21,123 nt of DNA from JBGOUJ01 sp041477005. Lineage in GTDB: Bacteria > Acidobacteriota > Terriglobia > Bryobacterales > JACQDG01. Below the pieces are notes generated by a model, which saw nothing but the letters and a program-made list of their open reading frames with translations, ran no database searches and was not told the DNA's origin. The translations under genes were made by a program, and so were the position numbers. Positions 16,601 through 21,123 of the stretch are shown here, in pieces (the stretch's first letter is position 1; each line of letters opens with the position of its first letter). The stretch is from assembly GCA_041477005.1 (NCBI GenBank), contig JBGOUJ010000054.1, forward strand, positions 1 through 21,123, given 5' to 3'.

Positions 16601-16953
16601 CACAGCACCTACGGGTCGTACTGGAGAAGATCCTGGCTGGTGAAGATCCGTACGATATTTTTGTCCGGTGGAAGCGGATCCAGGAGCAACCGATGGGTTG
16701 GGAGCCGGATCTCAATGACGGAGTCAGACTGAACATCTGCCCTTGGCTCACCGCCAAGCCTTATCAGCCTTCTCGACAGGATGCTTGCATTCTGCGGGTG
16801 ACTCCCAAGATCAACTACGGGAAGGATCGAGGGAAAGAACCGGCACGGGACAAAGAAGATTTCCCCTGGTTTGCCGGGACGGCAGATCGTAACAACGATC
16901 ATCACCTGACACTCAAGCAGAAGCGTGAGGCAAGGGAGCGAAAGAAGAGATGA
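13642..16953 (+). CDS. pglX: BREX adenine-specific DNA methyltransferase PglX
   Basis: This 1103-residue protein is an N6-adenine DNA methyltransferase. The SAM-binding motif I is VLDPCMGSGHFL (residues 278-289) and the catalytic motif IV is NVPY (462-465) in NLVVTNVPYLGRGKQ, a variant of the common NPPY. The long N-terminal helical region and C-terminal target-recognition half match PglX of type 1 BREX. It methylates one strand of a non-palindromic motif on host DNA and, with the rest of the system, marks self from phage. The start ATG 13642 has AGGA 5-8 nt upstream and lies 7 nt after the brxC stop; codons further upstream are inside brxC. Codon use from about 14800 on looks more A/T-rich than brxC and brxL, which would fit exchange of specificity regions. 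The gene appears intact. Confidence 0.93.
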   Translation: MPTLSRDLRKTLEHMVAAARTIGEAGATKALRALAVDLRETHATMVPSERALRTQLRAHGRQLGDVRHQNGAQTIDHLKQACAYEHWHRMLFARFLAENELLLDPQYGVAMSLREVQERARNLNHDWLALAADYAQRMLLDVFRPDDPVLQVILPPETRQQLEEKLAQLPAEIFIAEDSLGWVYQFWQKDEKDRVNKSEDKIGADELAPVTQLFTEDYMVLFLLHNTLGAWWTAKRLAEGKDNSLPGYEWAYLRLNDDGSPAAGNFEGWPKAARDLRVLDPCMGSGHFLTFALPILARMRSEEEATPVADAAAAVLRENLYGLELDARCSQIAAFNLALTAWRLVGYHISLPTMNLACSGLGINASEADWVTLAGEDGRARQTMKKLYALFRQAPTLGSLIDPTRFGRELFAADFSEISPLLQKALAAEQPGDEQRELAVAAQGLLASARILADQFNLVVTNVPYLGRGKQDEALAKYSGDAFPDAKTDLATCFVDRCLNFTKGGYVALVTPQNWLFMPSYKRLRERLLKSTKWNFLACLGPRAFETITGEVVNTALIGLTHQSPVSGGCFSGWDLGAFKTPTDKAEALKKVPHVVCSQACQLQNPDSRVVVTSSTAAARLAQYCSSFLGLGTGDYSHYGRAFWEFPCVSPGWAYQQVTVESTCLWGGREQMIAWDHSTNRVRDMSAEEREQIHNQDQSGQQAWGRRGVAVGLMTDLKCTLYTGEKHDKALSAIIPEDEDNLTALWCFCSDPQYNRLVRELDRNVIAANGTLVKVPFDLAYWKALAAERYPSGLPKPHSGDPTQWLFDGHPKAADHPLHVAVARMVGYRWPRQTGSRFPDCPPIDLDGLEKYVVTDGIVCLSSIAGEAPAAERLRSLLSGAYGSEWSAGKLAELIGDATSLEIWLRDKFFQKHCELFRNRPFIWHIWDGRKDGFHALVNYHKLSGPHGEGCRTLERLIYSSLGDWITRQRAEVAGGVDGAEARLAAAQHLRVVLEKILAGEDPYDIFVRWKRIQEQPMGWEPDLNDGVRLNICPWLTAKPYQPSRQDACILRVTPKINYGKDRGKEPARDKEDFPWFAGTADRNNDHHLTLKQKREARERKKR

Positions 16954-19262
16954 GGCTTCTCGACCGGATTCTGGCTTCATTCGCTGCGGCAATCCGAGTT
17001 CCGGAGGGCGTCGCTGCACCGGTCGCCTTGATCTGGACCGACGCCGACGCACAGTGGCTCCCATTAATCCCACAGCTACGTGCACTCTTGCCAGAACTCT
17101 ACACCTTTGGCGAATACAATCCGCCGGCACGCACCGGGCCAGCGATCTGGCTCAAGTGTATCGTCGACCGCACCTTACCGGATGTTGCGCCACCCGCTGG
17201 CAAGATACCAGTGTTGTATCTGCCGAGAGTGAGCCGGCAGGAGCTGCGTGCAGCCGGCGACTGCCCGGCACGGATACAGCCGCTGGTGGAACTCCAGTTT
17301 CGGGGGCGGGTGTGGCACCAGGCAAACGGTCGAGATTGGACCGTTCAAGGGTTCCTGGTTTCTGAAGACGGTTTGGGCCTCGAGATGGCCCCGGATCGTC
17401 GCACAGAAGATGCGATGCTGCGGACGCTGGAGTTGTTGGCGGACGTGGAAGTCGATTCACTCCGCGGACGGAGACTAGACGCCGACGATTTTGACAAACT
17501 CTCGGTCGCAGACCCGGTGCGCGATCTATTGCGTTGGATGAGCGGCCCCGAAGTATTCGAGGCCGGTGCGCGTGGGAACCGTTGGGAATCGTTCCGGAAC
17601 GTCTGCCGGTCGCAGTTCAACTTCGATCCGGATAAGGAAGGTCCATTTGGCGCAGCGGCAGCCTTAACCGCGGGAGAGGGCGTCTGGGACCATGTCTGGC
17701 GGCGTTTCTGCGAAGCGCCACAGTTGTACCCAGGAATTGCGAAGCTGCTGAGTGATCCGGCTTCTGGTCCGCAGGGAATGTTGACACTCGATCCATCCCG
17801 AAGTCCCAGGGTCAACGAAGACGAAGAGATCGAGTTGCGGAAGCAAGTGGAAGCGGTCGCCGGTATGCCACAGGCCGCGGCCTGCGCTCGGATTCAGAGT
17901 TTGGAGGCGCAGCACGCACCGCGACGAGGCTGGGTGTGGGCGCAGATGGAGAAAAGTCCATGGGCCCAGACCCTGCTGCCCTTGGCGAAGCTGGCCAAAC
18001 TCGCCCAGTCCCCGTTGGGCGGAGCGACTCTGGATGCCGCCGCCTCAGCATACGCGAAGAGCGGTTGGCATTGCGATCGGGCAGCGATGGAGGCCCTCGC
18101 ACAGTTCCGTAACACTACGGATGCCAGTGTTGTTGCGCGGGCGGTTCGTGCGGTCTATGAGCCGTGGTTGGAGGCGTCCGCCCGGCACTTCCAGGAATTG
18201 GTTCGTAGGCAGCCTACCGAGGCGAAAAAGGGTGTAGGCGCCGTCAAAGGCGAAAAGGATACCTGCCTGTTGTTCGTGGATGGGCTGCGCTTCGACCTTG
18301 GCGGCTGGTTGGCAGAGAAGCTGGAGGCTCGTGCCCTGGTGGTCCGCCTGGGACATCGGTTGGCTCCGCTCCCCACGGTGACGGCGACGGCGAAACCGGC
18401 GGCGACTCCAATCGCGGCCGAGATGAAGAGTGGGAACGGAGAGGACTTCACGCCTCTCCTTGCGGGCAAACCGGCTACCGCACCCGTGCTCCGCGATCGA
18501 ATGGCTGAGCAAGGCGTCGAGGTCCTGGAACCCGACGAGAATCGCTTCCCGATGGCCGGCGAGCCTGGCGGATGGACCGAATGCGGACGCATCGACGAAC
18601 TCGGGCATGGCTTCCAGGGAGAACTTCCGGCTCAGCTCGAAAATGAAGTGGACCGCATCATAGACCGCGTGATTTCACTCCTCGATGCCGGATGGCGGAA
18701 GGTGCGGGTGGTCACCGATCACGGCTGGCTCCTTTTGCCCGACGGGCTTCCCAAGGTAGAATTGCCCGCCTATCTAACTGCAACGAAGTGGGCACGGTGC
18801 GCTGTGATGAAGGGCGCCGCAGATCCAGCCGTGCCGGCCTACTCGTGGCATTGGAATCCAGAGGTCCGGGTCGTTTCGCCACCGGGAATCGCTTGCTTCC
18901 GTGCCGGGGAAAAGTACGCGCACGGAGGCGTAAGTCCGCAGGAGTGCGTGGTGCCGGAGATTCTTGTCGAGCGTGGAGTCGAGGCGGCCAGGGCATCAAT
19001 CCAGTCGATTCAGTGGCGCGGCATGCGGTGCAGAGTTAGTGTCGAAACAAACGACCCGTCACTGCGAGTTGACCTGAGACTGAACTGGAAGCAGGAATCG
19101 ACCAGTATTGTGGCGGCCGTCAAAGAAGTCGGTCCGGCCGGCGAAGTGAGTCTGGCGGTTGCTGATGACAAGGATGAAGGCGCGGCCGCCGCGATTGTAT
19201 TGCTGGACGCGAATGGAAAGGTGGTCGATCGACGAACCACCAGCGTGGGTGAGATGGCATGA
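16950..19262 (+). CDS. pglZ: BREX phosphatase-fold protein PglZ
   Basis: This 770-residue protein carries the alkaline-phosphatase-like PglZ domain in its C-terminal half. LLFVDGLRFDLGGWL holds metal-binding D444, TVTATAK (476-482) is the likely nucleophile Thr region, VVTDHGWLLLP holds D590-H591, and KYAHGGVSPQECVVPE (H658) is the family signature. PglZ is essential for BREX; recent work on the family indicates metal-dependent nuclease/phosphodiesterase activity rather than simple phosphatase. Its N-terminal half (about 1-430) is a family-specific helical region. The size and motif style look like the shorter PglZ variant of type 1 systems ('type B' in annotation pipelines), which I recall but could not test. 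The ATG overlaps the pglX stop by 4 nt (ATGA), pointing to translational coupling. Confidence 0.92.
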   Translation: MRLLDRILASFAAAIRVPEGVAAPVALIWTDADAQWLPLIPQLRALLPELYTFGEYNPPARTGPAIWLKCIVDRTLPDVAPPAGKIPVLYLPRVSRQELRAAGDCPARIQPLVELQFRGRVWHQANGRDWTVQGFLVSEDGLGLEMAPDRRTEDAMLRTLELLADVEVDSLRGRRLDADDFDKLSVADPVRDLLRWMSGPEVFEAGARGNRWESFRNVCRSQFNFDPDKEGPFGAAAALTAGEGVWDHVWRRFCEAPQLYPGIAKLLSDPASGPQGMLTLDPSRSPRVNEDEEIELRKQVEAVAGMPQAAACARIQSLEAQHAPRRGWVWAQMEKSPWAQTLLPLAKLAKLAQSPLGGATLDAAASAYAKSGWHCDRAAMEALAQFRNTTDASVVARAVRAVYEPWLEASARHFQELVRRQPTEAKKGVGAVKGEKDTCLLFVDGLRFDLGGWLAEKLEARALVVRLGHRLAPLPTVTATAKPAATPIAAEMKSGNGEDFTPLLAGKPATAPVLRDRMAEQGVEVLEPDENRFPMAGEPGGWTECGRIDELGHGFQGELPAQLENEVDRIIDRVISLLDAGWRKVRVVTDHGWLLLPDGLPKVELPAYLTATKWARCAVMKGAADPAVPAYSWHWNPEVRVVSPPGIACFRAGEKYAHGGVSPQECVVPEILVERGVEAARASIQSIQWRGMRCRVSVETNDPSLRVDLRLNWKQESTSIVAAVKEVGPAGEVSLAVADDKDEGAAAAIVLLDANGKVVDRRTTSVGEMA

Positions 19263-19272
19263 GGGTAACGAC

Positions 19273-21123
19273 ATGAGCGTGGCTATGACTGTGACGATGG
19301 ACGAACTGGACAAGCTGGCAGCAACGGCTTTCGACGGCTATCTTGTCCGCAAGGATCTTGTCCGTAAATACTCGCGGCAGTACCCGGTGCCGACCTACGT
19401 TGTGGAGTTTTTGCTCGGTCGGTACTGCGCCAGCACGGACGAACAGGAGATTGCCGAGGGGCTGGAGATCGTCGAGAAACAGTTGCGGGATCGCACGGTG
19501 CGCACCAGTGAAGAGGAACTGTTCAAGGCACGGGCGAAAGAACAGGGCAGCGTGAAGCTGATCGACATCGTGCGCGCGCGGCTCGATCCGAAGAACGACT
19601 GCTATGCTGCCGAACTCCCGAGTCTGGCACTGCGGGATGTGCGCATCGGAGACGATCTGGTTCGCGACAACGAGCGGATGCTGACCGACGGCTTCTACGC
19701 CGAAGTGACGGTCTCCTACGACGGAATCGTGGCGCAGCAGAATGGTGGCCGGCCATTCCGCATCGAGACTCTGCGGCCGATCCAAATGTCCAAGTCGGAT
19801 GTCCTTGATGTGCTGGCCGCAGGTCGCGAGAAGTTCACTACACGGCAGTGGATGGACCTGCTGATCCGGTCGATCGGATTGGAACCGGCGGCACTGGACG
19901 AGCGAGCGAAGCGAGTGGTCTTTCTTCGCATGGTCGCCTTTGTCGAGCGGAACTACAACCTCGCTGAGCTAGGCCCTCGCGGGACCGGCAAGAGCCACCT
20001 CTTCCAACAGATCTCGCCATACGCCCATCTGTTATCGGGCGGCAAGGCAACCGTTGCCAAGATGTTCGTGAACAACGCCACCGGCCAGCGGGGCCTCGTC
20101 TGCCAGTACGATGTTGTTTGTTTCGACGAGGTCTCCGGCGTCTCTTTCGATCAGAAGGATGGCGTGAACATCATGAAGGGCTACATGGAGTCGGCCGAGT
20201 TCAGCCGGGGCAAGGAGAGCATCCGAGCCGATGGCGGGATCGTCATGGTCGGCAACTTCGAGGTGGATGTGGAGCACCAGCAGCGCATCGGTCACCTGCT
20301 CGGCCCTCTGCCACCTGAGATGCGCAACGACACCGCCTTCATGGATCGGATCCACAGCTACCTCGCCGGCTGGGACATCCCGAAGGTCTCGCCGCTCGAA
20401 CACTTCACGGATCACTTCGGCCTCGTGAGCGACTTCCTCTCCGAGTGCTGGCATCGCGTGCGCACGCAGGGTCGCGGCGGCGCCCTACAGAACCGGGTCT
20501 TCTGGGGTGGGGCGTTGAGCGGGCGCGACATCACTGCTGCGCAGAAGACGGTCGCGGGCCTCCTCAAGCTCGTGTGCCCGAACCCGGAGGTCGAGGTCCC
20601 GGACGAGGATCTCGAATGGGCCGTGCGGCTCGCGCTCGAATGCCGCCGTCGCGTGAAGGAGCAGCAGAAGCGCATCGGCTCGGCCGAATTTCGGAACACG
20701 CACTTCAGCTACCACCTCGGGACCGAAGGCGTGGAGAAATTTGTCGCGACCCCAGAGATCCAGAGCGAGGACGAGATTGGAACGGATCCGCTGCCGCCCG
20801 GTCAGATCTGGACGATCAGTCCCGGCAGAGCAGACGAGCACCCTGGCCTCTTCCGGATCGACGTGACCGTGGGGTCCGGCTCGGGCGTCAGGATCCTGAA
20901 TGCACCCACCCCTCCGCCCTTCCGCGAGAGCGTGAAGTACGCCGAGCAGAACCTGTATGCGCGCGCCAAGGAGCTGGTGGGAGACCGCGACCCCCGCTCC
21001 CATGAGTTCTCGGTGCAGCTTCGCGCGTTTGACAGCTCGAAGAGCGGCAACGCCACGGGGCTTGGCGCGCTGCTGGCCCTCTGCAGCGCCCTCCTCCAGA
21101 AGAGCATGCGGGGCGGCCTCATC
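19273..21123 (+). CDS. brxL: BREX Lon-like AAA+ protein BrxL, 3' end cut by window
   Basis: An open frame of 617 codons runs to the window end with no stop. It has an N-terminal domain (DELDKLAATAFDGYLVRKDLVRKYSRQ, the BrxL hallmark region), a Walker A GPRGTGKSH (residues 234-242), a Walker B VVCFDE (281-286), an arginine-rich sensor region (MRNDTAFMDRIHSYLAGW) and the beginning of a C-terminal Lon-like domain (VTVGSGSGVRILN to LGALLALCSALLQK). BrxL assembles into large rings that bind DNA and is needed for phage restriction but not for methylation in type 1 BREX. GAGGG (19261-19265) lies 7 nt before ATG 19273 and 10 nt separate it from pglZ. Usual length is near 680, so a few tens of residues are missing. 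At the Lon catalytic-serine position the sequence reads Ala594 (KSGNATGLG). Confidence 0.92.
   Translation, partial: MSVAMTVTMDELDKLAATAFDGYLVRKDLVRKYSRQYPVPTYVVEFLLGRYCASTDEQEIAEGLEIVEKQLRDRTVRTSEEELFKARAKEQGSVKLIDIVRARLDPKNDCYAAELPSLALRDVRIGDDLVRDNERMLTDGFYAEVTVSYDGIVAQQNGGRPFRIETLRPIQMSKSDVLDVLAAGREKFTTRQWMDLLIRSIGLEPAALDERAKRVVFLRMVAFVERNYNLAELGPRGTGKSHLFQQISPYAHLLSGGKATVAKMFVNNATGQRGLVCQYDVVCFDEVSGVSFDQKDGVNIMKGYMESAEFSRGKESIRADGGIVMVGNFEVDVEHQQRIGHLLGPLPPEMRNDTAFMDRIHSYLAGWDIPKVSPLEHFTDHFGLVSDFLSECWHRVRTQGRGGALQNRVFWGGALSGRDITAAQKTVAGLLKLVCPNPEVEVPDEDLEWAVRLALECRRRVKEQQKRIGSAEFRNTHFSYHLGTEGVEKFVATPEIQSEDEIGTDPLPPGQIWTISPGRADEHPGLFRIDVTVGSGSGVRILNAPTPPPFRESVKYAEQNLYARAKELVGDRDPRSHEFSVQLRAFDSSKSGNATGLGALLALCSALLQKSMRGGLI

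Overview
The window looks like part of a chromosome from a GC-rich Gram-negative bacterium, most likely an Acidobacteriota member of the Solibacter/Bryobacter kind. This is inferred from gene style, not from a marker gene: a long Oar-like TonB-dependent receptor with an N-terminal carboxypeptidase-regulatory-like domain, and exported metabolic enzymes (one with a twin-arginine-type leader) are typical of that group. No rRNA, tRNA, IS element or CRISPR array was seen.

Left part (1-5352, all minus strand). A TonB-dependent receptor gene (5352 to 1969) is followed by a HpcH/HpaI-type aldolase with a signal peptide (1788 to 835) and then an FMN-dependent alpha-hydroxy-acid oxidase with a Tat-like leader that runs off the window start (803 to 1). 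The two enzymes are almost contiguous and look like a small exported 2-oxo/2-hydroxy-acid catabolic unit.

Middle part (5353-7855, plus strand). Divergent from the receptor there is a TATAAT promoter, a very good match to the cyclic di-AMP (ydaO-yuaA) riboswitch, and a 752-residue APC-superfamily transporter with a C-terminal UspA-like domain. It resembles KimA (YdaO), the potassium importer classically controlled by this riboswitch.

Border zone (7856-8803). This gene-poor stretch holds one minus-strand gene for a small winged-helix protein resembling the N-terminal domain of Mrr. It also holds four strong palindromes whose half-sites all begin with TTTGC. Two of them are 28 bp long with the same outer and inner sequence but co-varying middle positions. 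The other two share an 18-bp core and flank a TTGACA promoter in front of the defence operon.

Right part (about 8724-21123, plus strand). A tightly coupled BREX operon follows in the canonical type 1 order: brxA-like, brxB, brxC, pglX, pglZ, brxL. The genes overlap by 1-4 nt or are separated by 7-10 nt. brxL has no stop inside the window and is cut at its C-terminal Lon-like domain. Together these genes would methylate host DNA at a specific motif (PglX) and block phage replication. The divergent winged-helix gene and the palindromes around the BREX promoter are the least explained part of the window and a candidate regulatory circuit.
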